Below are positions 28,203 through 40,190 of a DNA stretch of 64,000 bases, one piece after another. The position numbers and the translations under genes were made by a program. The stretch is from Brevibacterium sp. S22 (lineage in GTDB: Bacteria; Actinomycetota; Actinomycetes; Actinomycetales; Brevibacteriaceae). The stretch lies in contig NZ_RHFG01000001.1 of assembly GCF_004745485.1 (NCBI RefSeq), forward strand, positions 1 through 64,000, given 5' to 3'. How positions within the stretch are numbered: position 1 is the stretch's first letter; the number at the start of each line of letters is the position of its first letter. The notes below the pieces were generated by a model that saw only the letters and a list, made by a program, of their open reading frames with translations, had not been told where the DNA came from and did no database searches.

Positions 28203-29837
28203 TCAACGCTTCTGCCGAACGATCTGCTCCTGCTCGACCTCGTCAGAGGACGCGGCTGCGGTGTCTTCGCTGCCGGCCTTCGACCCGCTCTGATCGGAGC
28301 TGGCGAAGTTCTGCGAGAACTCGGCCAGAACACTCTTCAGCTCTTCGGTCGTGTCATCATCGAGCTTCAGCGTCTCACGGACAGTCGTGAAGATACCGGT
28401 CTTGCGCTCGATGTGATCGTGCAGCTCCGACTCGAAGCGGAGCACGTCTTCGACCGGAATATCGTCGAGGTAGCCGTTGGTTCCGGCGAAGATCGACACG
28501 GTCTGCTTCTCGAACGGCATCGGGGCGTACTGACCCTGCTTGAGCAGCTCTGTCAGACGCGCGCCACGCGCCAGATCGCGCTTGGTCGCATCGTCGAGGT
28601 CGGACGCGAACATCGCGAAGGCCTCGAGCGAACGGTACTGAGCCAGCGAGATCTTCAGCGTGCCCGAGACTCCCTTGAGAGCCTTCGTCTGAGCGGCACC
28701 ACCGACTCGCGACACGGACACACCGACATCGACGGCAGGACGCTGACCGGCGTTGAACAGATCGGACTGCAGGAAGATCTGACCGTCGGTGATCGAAATG
28801 ACGTTCGTCGGAATGAATGCACCGACGTCGTTGGCCTTGGTCTCGATGATCGGCAGACCGGTCATCGAACCGCCGCCGAGTTCATCGGAGAGCTTCGCGC
28901 AGCGCTCCAGCAGACGCGAGTGCAGGTAGAAGACGTCGCCGGGGTAGGCTTCACGGCCCGGCGGACGACGCAGCAGCAGGGACACAGCGCGGTAGGCCTC
29001 GGCCTGCTTCGACAGGTCGTCGAACACGATGAGGACGTGCTTGCCGTCGTACATCCAATGCTGACCGATGGCGGAGCCGGAGTAGGGAGCCAAGTATTTG
29101 AAGCCTGCGGGGTCCGAAGCGGGCGAGGACACGATCGTGGTGTACTCGAGCGCACCGGCCTCTTCCAGTGAACGGCGGACGCCGGCGATGGTCGAACCCT
29201 TCTGGCCGACAGCCACGTAGATGCAGCGGACCTGCTTCGTCGGGTCTCCGGTCTCCCAGTTGGCCTTCTGGTTGATGATCGTATCGATCGCCAGAGCGGT
29301 CTTGCCGGTCTTGCGGTCACCGATGACCAGCTGACGCTGCCCACGGCCGACGGGGATCATCGCATCGATGCTCTTGTAGCCGGTCTGGAGCGGCTCGCGC
29401 ACTTCCTGGCGATCCATGACGCCGGCGGCCTGGAGCTCGAGCTCACGGCGACCGACGCTCTCGACGTCTCCGAGTCCGTCGACGGGACGCCCCAGCGGAT
29501 CGACGACACGGCCGAGGTAGCCGTCACCGACCGGGATCGAGAGGACCTCGCCGGTGCGGTAGACGTTCTGCTCTTCAGCGATTCCGGAGAACTCACCGAG
29601 GATGACCACGCCGATCTCGCGTTCGTCGAGGTTCTGTGCCAGACCCAGAGTGCCGTCTTCGAACCGCAGAAGTTCGTTGGCCATAGTGCCGGGCAGCCCC
29701 GAGACGTGAGCGATACCGTCACCAGCGGTGACGACCTTGCCGACTTCGGTCTTTTCCGAGCTCTCTGGGTTGTACGAGTCAACGAACTTCCCGAGAGCGT
29801 CCCGGATCTCTTCCGGGCGAATTGTCAGTTCCGCCAT
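28203..29837 (-). CDS. atpA: F1Fo-ATP synthase subunit alpha
   Basis: 544 residues with the non-catalytic nucleotide site GDRKTGKTA and the family segments YDDLSKQA-equivalent ([12 protein letters not shown]) and [15 protein letters not shown]. About 30 polar residues ([25 protein letters not shown]) extend the C-terminus; such extensions have been linked to suppression of ATP hydrolysis in mycobacteria. Confidence 0.97.
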   Translation of the reverse strand: MAELTIRPEEIRDALGKFVDSYNPESSEKTEVGKVVTAGDGIAHVSGLPGTMANELLRFEDGTLGLAQNLDEREIGVVILGEFSGIAEEQNVYRTGEVLSIPVGDGYLGRVVDPLGRPVDGLGDVESVGRRELELQAAGVMDRQEVREPLQTGYKSIDAMIPVGRGQRQLVIGDRKTGKTALAIDTIINQKANWETGDPTKQVRCIYVAVGQKGSTIAGVRRSLEEAGALEYTTIVSSPASDPAGFKYLAPYSGSAIGQHWMYDGKHVLIVFDDLSKQAEAYRAVSLLLRRPPGREAYPGDVFYLHSRLLERCAKLSDELGGGSMTGLPIIETKANDVGAFIPTNVISITDGQIFLQSDLFNAGQRPAVDVGVSVSRVGGAAQTKALKGVSGTLKISLAQYRSLEAFAMFASDLDDATKRDLARGARLTELLKQGQYAPMPFEKQTVSIFAGTNGYLDDIPVEDVLRFESELHDHIERKTGIFTTVRETLKLDDDTTEELKSVLAEFSQNFASSDQSGSKAGSEDTAAASSDEVEQEQIVRQKR

Positions 29838-29918
29838 CTGGTTTCCCTGCTTCCTTTACTCAAATCTTGCGTCCGACGACCGGTGGGCCGCCGATGCCGG
29901 AGAAGCCGGCCACTAGTG

Positions 29919-30728
29919 TCAACCTGCGAGCTTGCGCTGCACATCGGCCAGTCGATCGGCCACGGTCGAGTTCATCATCTCGTCGCCGACCTGCACCCGG
30001 ACTCCCCCGATGACTTCGGGGTCGACCTGGACATTGAGGACGAGTTCGCGACCATAGCTGGCCGACAATGCCGCCTGCAGCCTTTCGGTCTGCGACTCGC
30101 TCAGCGCTCTGGCGACGGTGACGTCCGCAACCGACCGCTGCTGGCGGGCGGCGAGGATATCGCTGTACTGATCGAGCGCCTTCGCCACACGGAGTCCGCG
30201 CGGGTGCAGAGCGGCCTGTTCGACCAGCTTGATGGTGTCTGGCTGTGCCTTGCCGGAGAGCAGGTCCGACACGAGAGCGCGTTTGCTCTCGTCGGTGGCC
30301 TGCGAATCAAGTGCGCGGGACAGCTCGTGGTTGGATTCCAGCAGACGCGCGAAGCGGAAGATCTCCTCTTCCACCTGTCCCAGCTGTCCAGCTGCCTGTG
30401 CAGCAGCGGCAATCGCTGTCACACCGGCGACTTCGAGGCTGGTGACGAGGTCCTGAGTCCGCGCCCAGCGGCGGCCGATGGCCTTATCGCTGATGCGCAT
30501 GACTGCATCCGTGATCCGAGTCGAGAACAGAGTCCGCAGCAGCTGCTGCTTCCTCTCGGCCGACTCGGAGGAGTCTGCCAGAGCCTTGCGCAGACCGACG
30601 TTGTCGGCAAGGACGCCGACGACTGCCAGAGTCTCCTCACCGATCTGTCGAGAGTCTCCGCCGGAGATCTCGGAGTTCGCGGTCTCGAGGACGGCCTGCA
30701 GGGACAATCTGCTCGACTGGAGCATCAC
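29919..30728 (-). CDS. atpH: F1Fo-ATP synthase subunit delta
   Basis: 269 residues, about 90 longer than the E. coli subunit and typical of actinobacteria. The C-terminal part (ARALSESQTERLQAALS, VQVDPEVIGGVRVQVGDEMM) is the OSCP/delta signature. It links F1 to the peripheral stalk. The start overlaps the atpF stop by 4 nt. Confidence 0.95.
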   Translation of the reverse strand: MMLQSSRLSLQAVLETANSEISGGDSRQIGEETLAVVGVLADNVGLRKALADSSESAERKQQLLRTLFSTRITDAVMRISDKAIGRRWARTQDLVTSLEVAGVTAIAAAAQAAGQLGQVEEEIFRFARLLESNHELSRALDSQATDESKRALVSDLLSGKAQPDTIKLVEQAALHPRGLRVAKALDQYSDILAARQQRSVADVTVARALSESQTERLQAALSASYGRELVLNVQVDPEVIGGVRVQVGDEMMNSTVADRLADVQRKLAG

Positions 30729-31276
30729 GCCCCCTTGACCGGCTGCGCGGACGAGTTGGACTCGAGGTCGGAGATGAAGCGATCGACCACGTTGGCCGAA
30801 CGCTGGTCATCGGTGAGGGATTCACCGACGATGCGCGAAGCCAGGTCCGTGGCAAGAGTGCCGACCTCGGAACGCAGCTGCACCATGGCGGCCTGACGTT
30901 CGGCGTCGATCTGAGTCTGTGCCTGAGCGATGATGCGATCAGCCTCGGAGTGAGCCTGAACCTTCATGTCGGCGATGATCTGGGCGCCCTCTTCTTGAGC
31001 CTCGGCGCGCAGTCGTGCAGCTTCGGCACGACCGTCGGCGAGCTGCTTCTGATATTCGGCCAGAGCCTGATCGGCTTCGGCCTGCACCTTCTCAGCCTTT
31101 TCAATTCCACCCTGAATGCGCTCAGCACGCTCGTCGAGAGTCTTATTGAAGGCGGGAAGGACGTACTTCCAGACGACCAGGAAGACGATCAGCAGACAGA
31201 CGGCACTCCAGACGATGTCGTACAGCGCCGGGAGAAGCGGGTTCTCCGCGGAGGCGACGATGTTTACCGGAGTCAT
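30725..31276 (-). CDS. atpF: F1Fo-ATP synthase subunit b
   Basis: 183 residues: an N-terminal membrane helix (LYDIVWSAVCLLIVFLVVWKYVLP) followed by a long charged helix (ERIQGGIEKAEKVQAEADQALAEYQKQL) that dimerises as the peripheral stalk. Coupled to atpH by ATGA. Confidence 0.96.
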   Translation of the reverse strand: MTPVNIVASAENPLLPALYDIVWSAVCLLIVFLVVWKYVLPAFNKTLDERAERIQGGIEKAEKVQAEADQALAEYQKQLADGRAEAARLRAEAQEEGAQIIADMKVQAHSEADRIIAQAQTQIDAERQAAMVQLRSEVGTLATDLASRIVGESLTDDQRSANVVDRFISDLESNSSAQPVKGA

Positions 31277-31287
31277 GTCTCACTGCC

Positions 31288-31530
<243 letters not shown>

Positions 31531-31594
31531 TCATAATGAAGCCGGGTGGTTGGCCCGACCGTGCAACTCGTGAGTTACGGTTCTGGGTGCGATC

Positions 31595-32407
31595 TCAGTG
31601 TTCGTCCGAGATCGCGGCATTGATGTACACACAGGACAGAAGGGCGAAGATGTAAGCCTGCAGCACGACGATGAGCATCTCCAGGATGAAGACGAACATT
31701 CCGCCGGCGAAGGTCACGATGCCGAAGAACTGGAATCCGTTCGAGGCGTCGAAGAGGAAGAAGCTCGTGGCTGAGAAGCAGAGGACGAGCAGGAGGTGAC
31801 CGACCATCATGTTCGCGAAGAGTCGGATCGCCAACGTGAACGGCTGGGTGACGAACTTCGTGATGAATTCGATCGGAATGAGCAGGATGTGCATCGCCGG
31901 CGGGACGCCGGGCAGGATGAGCGAATCCTTGAGGTAACGGCCGAGGCCCTTCTCTGCGATGCCCGCCCAGTGATAGGTCACGTAGACGACCAGAGTGAGG
32001 ACGATCGGCATTCCGATGACGCCGGTGCCAGGCATATTGAGGAACGGAATGAGCTTCGTGACGTTCCAGAACAGGATGCCGAAGAAGATCGCCACGATGA
32101 GCGGCATGAACTTCTTGGCCTTCTCCTTGCCCATCGTGTCCTCGGCGATGCCGACGGTCACGAACTCCATGGCGAGCTCCATGCTCGACTGGAAGCGGCT
32201 CGGGATGAGCTTCATGCGCTTGGCCCAGACGGCCAACAGCACGACGACTGCGACGGTGGCGATGATGCGGATGAGCATCACGCGGTTCATTTCAAATGGT
32301 GTGCCCTCAAAGAGGAACGAGGCTGGAAAGAACTCAGCCATCGACGGTGCGTGGAAGCCGCCTTCTGCAGCACTGACTGTTGTGTTCGCGGCGTTGAGTG
32401 TTCCCAC
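31595..32407 (-). CDS. atpB: F1Fo-ATP synthase subunit a
   Basis: 270 residues with 5-6 membrane helices. The essential Arg lies in FTLAIRLFANMMVGH, next to the ring. It provides the two proton half-channels. First gene of the eight-gene block; preceded by a 263-bp leader. Confidence 0.96.
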   Translation of the reverse strand: MGTLNAANTTVSAAEGGFHAPSMAEFFPASFLFEGTPFEMNRVMLIRIIATVAVVVLLAVWAKRMKLIPSRFQSSMELAMEFVTVGIAEDTMGKEKAKKFMPLIVAIFFGILFWNVTKLIPFLNMPGTGVIGMPIVLTLVVYVTYHWAGIAEKGLGRYLKDSLILPGVPPAMHILLIPIEFITKFVTQPFTLAIRLFANMMVGHLLLVLCFSATSFFLFDASNGFQFFGIVTFAGGMFVFILEMLIVVLQAYIFALLSCVYINAAISDEH

Positions 32408-32670
32408 GTTTTTACTACTCTCCCATGGTCAAGGGCCCTGATGGCCTGGCCTTGGCCTCGCACGAAAGGCGAGGCTTGAGGTTCAGGAGCGACAAAGGGC
32501 GAAGATCCGCCCAAGCACCGGAACTACTCTACCAATTGTAGAGAGTCACCGACAAATTCATCAGGCTTCTCTGTGCAATTTCTGTCAACGATTTTATACG
32601 ACACGTCATTCGACTCGTCACTCACCCCACGACGTGTCTCAGATGGGTGCTGAAGCGACGGCTCTTAAGC
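32408..32670 (-). promoter_or_regulatory. leader of the atp block with inverted repeats
   Basis: No gene is visible. Read leftward it contains TTGACA in an A/T-rich setting (complement near 32584-32590), a 6-bp inverted repeat CTCTAC/GTAGAG with a 5-nt spacer at 32527-32543, and a 7-bp hairpin GCCTCGC/GCGAGGC at 32455-32475 shortly before atpB. It is likely an internal promoter and leader for the ATP synthase genes; no exact -10 was assigned. Confidence 0.5.
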
Positions 32671-33117
32671 CTATTTCGCGTCCGGATCGACATAGGGGAC
32701 GCGCCCCTTGACGACGGTGATCGCCTCGACGAGCGACGAGCCGATCACTGCGACGACGATCGTGAAGAAGGCGATCGTGCCGTCGAGCCAGGTCGCGTCC
32801 TTGATCCGCCAGATCACGATCATGAAGATGAAGGCCTTGAACAGGAATCCCATGCCGAGGAACCCTGCGATCGCGGTCAGGCCCATGTTTCGGCCCACGT
32901 ACATGATCACGAGGGTGATGATGATGAACACTGCGGCCAGTGCCCCGCCAACGGCACCGCCGACGAGCCCGGTCATGCCCGAGACCAACCAGCCGATGCC
33001 CATTCCGAGGGCGGCGACGACGAGGACGAGGATGATGCCGCGGATGAGCAGAGTCCTCCATACGCGGGTCCAGGCGGCTTCGACTGCGGTTTCTCGTCGC
33101 GGAGTCGGGTCGGTCAT
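32671..33117 (-). CDS. AtpI-like small membrane protein
   Basis: 148 residues with four hydrophobic segments (IILVLVVAALGMGIGWLV, GGALAAVFIIITLVIMYV, IAGFLGMGFLFKAFIFMIVI, IAFFTIVVAVIGSSLVEAI). Position between wecA and atpB fits the AtpI/subunit-I slot, whose members assist c-ring assembly or ion uptake, but sequence similarity is weak. Its ATG overlaps the wecA stop as ATGA. Confidence 0.75.
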   Translation of the reverse strand: MTDPTPRRETAVEAAWTRVWRTLLIRGIILVLVVAALGMGIGWLVSGMTGLVGGAVGGALAAVFIIITLVIMYVGRNMGLTAIAGFLGMGFLFKAFIFMIVIWRIKDATWLDGTIAFFTIVVAVIGSSLVEAITVVKGRVPYVDPDAK

Positions 33118-34223
33118 GAGATTTCCTCTCTGGCTTTCTGACGCATGCGAAGGGGATAGAAGGTGAAGATCAGGGTGATGGCCACGAGGCCGCCGATGAC
33201 CCAGGCGACGAACAGCCAGCCCTTGAACAGCAGCAGCACCGAGCCGAAGGCGATGAGCGCCGTCCAGGTATAGAGGATGAGCACCGCACGAGCATGGGAA
33301 TGTCCCAGGCGCAGCATCCGGTGGTGGAGGTGTTTGGCATCGGCGGAGAACGGCGACTGTCCGGCCCGCAGCCGACGCACCACGGCTAGTCCGAGGTCGA
33401 GCAGCGGCAGGAACATCACAGCGACCGGCAGGATGATGGGCATGAACGTGGCGAACGCGCGTTCCTGGCCGATCAGCGCCGGGTCGACCTGACCGGTGAC
33501 CCGGATCGTCGAGGCCGCCAGAAGCAGGCCGATGAGCATCGAACCGGAATCGCCCATGAAGATCCTGGCCGGATTGAAGTTGTGCGGCAGGAACCCGAGG
33601 CAGGCGCCGACGAGGATCGCGATGATGAGCGAGGCGAGGTTCGCATAGGACTCCGGTGAGGCGTCGCGTGCCAGCCAATAGGAGTAGATGAAGAACGCGA
33701 TGCCGCCGATGGCGACGACACCCGCGGCGAGGCCGTCGAGGCCGTCGACGAAGTTCACCGCGTTGATGGTCACCAGGACGACGAGGACGGTGACGATGAT
33801 CGACATCCGCGGTGAGCCGATGATGACGCCGCCGAAGGGAATCGACAGCAGCGCCACACCCTTGATCGCCATGAACCCCGCGGCGAGAGCCTGACCAGCG
33901 AGTTTCGCCATCCAATGCAGATCCCAGATGTCATCGATGACTCCGAGCAGACACAGCAGTCCGGCGGCTCCCGCGATGCCGATGATCGGTCCCAGGTCGA
34001 CGAAGATCCGGTTGAGGAACGGCATCTGGGAGGCGAAGATGAGCCCGGCGAGCAGCCCGCCGAACATCGCCACTCCGCCCAGCCTCGGCGTCGGAACCGA
34101 GTGGACGTCGCGGTCACGCAGAGGTGAGAAGATCTTTCCTCGTTCGGCCACCCGCTTGACCATGGGGGTCAGCAGGTACGCCACGAGGGCGGAGACGACG
34201 AGGATGAAGAGGTAGGCGCGCAC
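33114..34223 (-). CDS. wecA: undecaprenyl-phosphate GlcNAc-1-phosphate transferase (WecA/TagO type)
   Basis: 369-residue polytopic membrane enzyme of the MraY/WecA family that transfers a sugar-1-phosphate from a UDP-sugar to the undecaprenyl carrier, initiating teichoic acid, arabinogalactan-like or polysaccharide assembly. NAVNFVDGLDGLAAG and HLHHRMLRLGHSHARA are the catalytic and His-rich signatures. It has about 10-11 membrane helices. The GTG start follows the tsaC stop directly. The exact polymer made is not readable here. Confidence 0.88.
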   Translation of the reverse strand: MRAYLFILVVSALVAYLLTPMVKRVAERGKIFSPLRDRDVHSVPTPRLGGVAMFGGLLAGLIFASQMPFLNRIFVDLGPIIGIAGAAGLLCLLGVIDDIWDLHWMAKLAGQALAAGFMAIKGVALLSIPFGGVIIGSPRMSIIVTVLVVLVTINAVNFVDGLDGLAAGVVAIGGIAFFIYSYWLARDASPESYANLASLIIAILVGACLGFLPHNFNPARIFMGDSGSMLIGLLLAASTIRVTGQVDPALIGQERAFATFMPIILPVAVMFLPLLDLGLAVVRRLRAGQSPFSADAKHLHHRMLRLGHSHARAVLILYTWTALIAFGSVLLLFKGWLFVAWVIGGLVAITLIFTFYPLRMRQKAREEIS

Positions 34224-34874
34224 TCAGCCGTCCAGGTCGATGAGCTCGGGGACGATCTCGCGCAGCTGATCGGCCGTGATCGGGCCGCGCCGCAGGATGC
34301 GGGGCACGTCGCCGCTGAGGTCGATGATGGTCGAGGACGTCCCCGACTCCCGCGCTCCCCCGTCGACGTAGATGTCGACATCGTCGCCGAGCATCTCCTG
34401 CGCTTCGTCGGCGTTCTGGGCGGCGGGTCGTCCGGAGATGTTGGCACTCGACACGGCCAGCGGTCCGGTGCGACCGAGCAGGGACAGTGCTGCCTCGTCA
34501 TCGGGCATGCGTACGGCGACGGTTCCGTGGGTGTCGCCGAGGTCCCAGTCGAGGGAGGGCTGAGCATTGGCGATGATCGTCAGCGGCCCGGGCCAGAACT
34601 TCGCGGTCAGTGCGAGCACGGTCTCATCGACCCCGTCGACGAGACCGAAGATGGTCTCCGCACGCGGGACGAGGACCGGAGGCGGCATATCTCGGCCGCG
34701 GCCCTTGGCCGCGAGCAGAGCCGCCACGGCGGAAGCACTGAAGGCATCGGCGGCGATTCCGTAGACGGTGTCGGTGGGGATGACGAGCAGGTTTCCTGTG
34801 TCGACGACTCGCGCGCACTCGTCGAAGACGAGCTCACGGATTTCGGCTTGGCTGACGTCGAATCGTCTCGACAC
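34224..34874 (-). CDS. tsaC: L-threonylcarbamoyladenylate synthase (Sua5/TsaC)
   Basis: 216 residues, YrdC-like fold. It makes threonylcarbamoyl-AMP from Thr, bicarbonate and ATP for the t6A37 modification of tRNAs that decode ANN codons. Visible family pieces are LLVIPTDTVYGIAADAF, LLAAKGRGRDMPPPVLV and AVSSANISGRPAAQNADEA. It sits in the usual actinobacterial position between prmC and wecA. Confidence 0.93.
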   Translation of the reverse strand: MSRRFDVSQAEIRELVFDECARVVDTGNLLVIPTDTVYGIAADAFSASAVAALLAAKGRGRDMPPPVLVPRAETIFGLVDGVDETVLALTAKFWPGPLTIIANAQPSLDWDLGDTHGTVAVRMPDDEAALSLLGRTGPLAVSSANISGRPAAQNADEAQEMLGDDVDIYVDGGARESGTSSTIIDLSGDVPRILRRGPITADQLREIVPELIDLDG

Positions 34875-34952
34875 GAGTTCTCCGTTTCGAATGTTCGGGC
34901 TGTGGTCTCGGCGACTGGGCCGTGCACGGCACGGATTCGTCTCCGGTGTCTC

Positions 34953-35879
34953 CTACGCCTCTCGGCGTGCCACCGAATAGCGGTCGCGTCCAGTGTAGTC
35001 CTGGAACGTGGCGGCATGTCTCAGACTGGCCGTGGCCGCCAGCAGTTCTCGAGCCTCCGCGCCCTGTTCCTCACTGTGTTCCATGAGGAAGAGGCCACCG
35101 GGTCGCAGCAGCCGCTCGGCCTCAGCGATGATGAGCCTCAGAATCTCCAGACCCGAGGCCCCGCCGTAGAGCGCGGCCGCAGGATCGTGCTCGGCGACTT
35201 CGGGGTCCCGTGGGACGGCGGCATCGGGAACGTAGGGCGGGTTCGTCACCACGATGTCGGCACGGCCGCGCAGATCGGCTCGCTCCTCGGTGATCTGCGT
35301 GGCATCTCCGGCGATGAATTCGACGGTCGACTCGCCGAGTCGGCTGTGGGCGAGGTTTTCCCGTGACCATTCGAGGGCAGCCGGTTCGCGTTCGACGCCG
35401 AGGACGTCGACTCCGTCGAATTCGGTGGCCACGGACAGGGAGATCGCTCCCGATCCGGAGCACAGGTCGATGACGATGGGGCGTTGTGCATCATCGTTTC
35501 CGGTCGATGCGTCGGGGCGCGCAGTTTCTGCGAGTTCTGTCAGGACGGCTCCGGCGAGGAGTTCGGTCTCCGGCCGCGGCACGAAGACTCCGGGACCCAC
35601 CTTCAGCTGCAGGTGCCGGAAGTGGGCGATGCCGGTGAGATGCTGCAGCGGAATCCGCTGCCGGCGCAGGTCACAGAGTTCGGCGAATCGTCTGCTCACA
35701 TCGACGGGCACGGGGTCGTCGAAGAGACGACGGCGGCTCAGGGCCGACCGATCGACCTCCCAGGCGTGAGCGAGCAGTTCGACGGCATCGGCTTCAGGGG
35801 TCGCGATTCCTGCGTCGGAGAGCAGGTTGATGGCCCCACGCAGGATCTCCGAGACGAGAGTCGGCCTGACGGTGTCCAG
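34953..35879 (-). CDS. prmC: peptide chain release factor N5-glutamine methyltransferase
   Basis: Methylates the Gln of the GGQ motif in release factors, using SAM. The catalytic NPPY motif is in VVTNPPYVPD, and the SAM motif is DLCSGSGAISLS. The N-terminal helical domain (SEILRGAINLLSDAGIATPEADAVELLAHAW) is only included if translation begins upstream of GTG 35711. No in-frame ATG, GTG or TTG exists there, but CTG 35879 lies 6 nt after GGGGG and just past the prfA stop. I take CTG as the start, giving 308 residues, close to the family length. Coupled to its substrate gene prfA. Confidence 0.88.
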   Translation of the reverse strand: MDTVRPTLVSEILRGAINLLSDAGIATPEADAVELLAHAWEVDRSALSRRRLFDDPVPVDVSRRFAELCDLRRQRIPLQHLTGIAHFRHLQLKVGPGVFVPRPETELLAGAVLTELAETARPDASTGNDDAQRPIVIDLCSGSGAISLSVATEFDGVDVLGVEREPAALEWSRENLAHSRLGESTVEFIAGDATQITEERADLRGRADIVVTNPPYVPDAAVPRDPEVAEHDPAAALYGGASGLEILRLIIAEAERLLRPGGLFLMEHSEEQGAEARELLAATASLRHAATFQDYTGRDRYSVARREA

Positions 35880-35880
35880 G

Positions 35881-36957
35881 TCAGTCCCCCAGCGCGTCGA
35901 GGCGAGCGGCCTTGTCGGCGTCGCGGCAGGAACCGATGACGGGATCGAGGTCGCCGCCCAGCACCTGGTCGAGGTTGTAGGCCTTGAATCCGGTGCGGTG
36001 ATCGGTGATCCGGTTCTCCGGGAAGTTGTATGTGCGGATGCGTTCCGATCGGTCGACGGTGCGCACCTGTGAGCGGCGGATGTCTGCGGCTTCCGCCGCG
36101 GCCTCCTCCGCCTGCTTGGCCAGGATCCGGGCGCGGAGCATGCGCATCGCCGCGTCTTTGTTCTGCAGCTGTGACTTCTCGTTCTGGCAGCTCGCGGTGA
36201 TGCCGGTCGGCAGGTGGGTGATGCGCACAGCCGAGTCAGTGGTATTCACGGACTGGCCGCCGGGGCCCGAGGAACGGTAGACGTCGATGCGCAGATCGTG
36301 CTCGTCCAGCTGAACCTCTTCGGGCTCGTCGACCTCTGGGAAGACGAGCACTCCGGCCGCGGAGGTGTGGATGCGGCCCTGCGATTCGGTGACCGGGACT
36401 CTCTGGACCCGGTGCACTCCGCCTTCGAACTTCACCCAGCCGTAGGCTCCGTCGTCCTTGGCTTTGACGGCCATGGTGACGTCTTTGAAGCCGCCGAGAT
36501 CCGAATGCGTGGCGTCGAGGATCTGGCTCGACCAGCCCCGCGCATCGATCCAACGTTGATACATCCGAAGCAGATCGCCGGCGAACAGCGCGGATTCGTC
36601 TCCGCCTTCGCCGGCTTTGATTTCGATGATTGCGTCTCGGGAGTCATCCGGGTCGCTGGGGACCAGGAGATCCTTGAGCTCACCCTCGGCGGTGTCCATC
36701 TCTGCCGACAGCCGCTTCGCTTCGTCGGCGAAGTCGGCATCGTCCTCAGCCAGCTCCACGGCGGCTGCATGGTCGGCTTCGAGCTGGGCGAAGTGCCGGG
36801 CGGCCGCGGCGACTCTGTCGAGTTCCGCGTACCGCCTGGTCAGCTTCTTGGCCCGGCCGGCGTCAGCGTGGACCGCGGGATCGGAGAGTTCCTCCTGCAC
36901 CCGCGCATGCTCATCGAGCAGAGCGCTGACGCTGGCCGTGAGGGTATCGTCGGCCAT
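35881..36957 (-). CDS. prfA: peptide chain release factor 1
   Basis: 358 residues. Recognises UAA and UAG stop codons and triggers release through the GGQ motif ([18 protein letters not shown]). The codon-recognition PxT-type loop falls in the central domain (near THLPTG in the following strand). Standard length. Starts 1 nt from the rho stop and is followed by the methyltransferase that modifies it. Confidence 0.96.
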   Translation of the reverse strand: MADDTLTASVSALLDEHARVQEELSDPAVHADAGRAKKLTRRYAELDRVAAAARHFAQLEADHAAAVELAEDDADFADEAKRLSAEMDTAEGELKDLLVPSDPDDSRDAIIEIKAGEGGDESALFAGDLLRMYQRWIDARGWSSQILDATHSDLGGFKDVTMAVKAKDDGAYGWVKFEGGVHRVQRVPVTESQGRIHTSAAGVLVFPEVDEPEEVQLDEHDLRIDVYRSSGPGGQSVNTTDSAVRITHLPTGITASCQNEKSQLQNKDAAMRMLRARILAKQAEEAAAEAADIRRSQVRTVDRSERIRTYNFPENRITDHRTGFKAYNLDQVLGGDLDPVIGSCRDADKAARLDALGD

Positions 36958-36958
36958 C

Positions 36959-39061
<2,103 letters not shown>

Positions 39062-39141
39062 GAAGGTCCTTCTCCCTCTTTCGGCCGTGCGGCATGTGCC
39101 GTTTGCTCACGGCGACGGAAACACCATTGACGGTGCGTTGT

Positions 39142-39170
39142 GAAAGAAAACCTGCTAAAGAATGAGCAGG
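39142..39170 (-). terminator. terminator-like hairpin in the thrB-rho interval
   Basis: On the minus strand CCTGCT and AGCAGG pair around an 8-nt loop and are followed by TTTTCTTTC. It lies 116 nt after the thrB stop and 80 nt before rho, so it could end the lysA-thrB transcript or attenuate rho. Confidence 0.6.
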
Positions 39171-39285
39171 AGATGTTCCAGAATGTATGACATCGGCGAC
39201 GGACCTGTGAAGAACAGCGGGAAGCCGTGCCCTGTCGGAACACCCACAGTCTACTTGCTCGGAGACGATCTTGCGAATCGTTTCC

Positions 39286-40188
39286 TCAAATTTCTCGGTT
39301 CACCCGATAACCGCCGAGGTCAATCGCAGTGCGCAGAGTGACGAAGTCTGCCGGCACGAGGGCCTCGGGCACCGCCTCGGCGAGGACGAGCACCGTCGGT
39401 CCGGCTCCGGAGATGACGGCCGCATATCCCTCGGCCCGCAGCGAATCGACGAGTGCCATCGACTCCGGATAGGCGCTGCGACGGAATTCCTGGTGGAGCT
39501 GATCCCGAGTGGCTTCGAACAGCACCTGCGCATCGTTGCTCAGTCCGTGGACGAGCAGGCCGGCCCGCGCCGAGTTGTCCGCGGCGATCGCATGCTCGAT
39601 GTCTGCGGGGATGAGTCCCCGGGCGACCTCGGTGTCGAGGCGGAAGGAGGGGACGAGCACCGTGACCGTGTCGAGTGTGCGCACGGGCACCTGCCAGGAC
39701 TTCACAGGCGCGGACAGCGAGACGGTGAGGCCCCCGAAGATCGCGGGCGCGGCATTGTCCGGGTGGCCCTCGACAGCCGTGGCGATGTCCAGTATCCGAT
39801 CGCGGCTCAGCGGTGCCCCGGTCGCCCAGGCACCGAGTTCGGAGGCGAGGCCGATCCCAGCCACGACTGCGGCCGCCGATGAGCCCATTCCCCGGGAATG
39901 GGGAATCCGATTGACGCAGTCCAGCGACAGACGCGGACCCAGATCGGCAGCGAGAGAGGGAAACTCTGAGTCCAGCACCTCACCGATGATCCGCATGATC
40001 AGGTGGGTGCGGTCTCGCGGCAGCACCCCGGCGCCCTCCCCCGTCACTGCAACGCAGCGGTGCGGATCGACCGCGTCGTCGTGGACGGTGAGAGTGAGGG
40101 TGTCGACGATGTCGAGGGCCAGCCCGTACGAGTCGTAGCCGGGTCCCAGATTCGCCGAGGTGGCCGGGACCTCGAGTCTGACACGCAC
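39286..40188 (-). CDS. thrB: homoserine kinase
   Basis: 300-residue GHMP kinase that phosphorylates homoserine with ATP in threonine synthesis. The ATP-binding loop is PHSRGMGSSAAAVVAG. N-terminal VPATSANLGPGYDSYGLAL is canonical. Last gene of the ArgS-like/lysA/hom/thrC/thrB run and 2 nt after the thrC stop. Confidence 0.95.
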   Translation of the reverse strand: MRVRLEVPATSANLGPGYDSYGLALDIVDTLTLTVHDDAVDPHRCVAVTGEGAGVLPRDRTHLIMRIIGEVLDSEFPSLAADLGPRLSLDCVNRIPHSRGMGSSAAAVVAGIGLASELGAWATGAPLSRDRILDIATAVEGHPDNAAPAIFGGLTVSLSAPVKSWQVPVRTLDTVTVLVPSFRLDTEVARGLIPADIEHAIAADNSARAGLLVHGLSNDAQVLFEATRDQLHQEFRRSAYPESMALVDSLRAEGYAAVISGAGPTVLVLAEAVPEALVPADFVTLRTAIDLGGYRVNREI

Positions 40189-40190
40189 CC

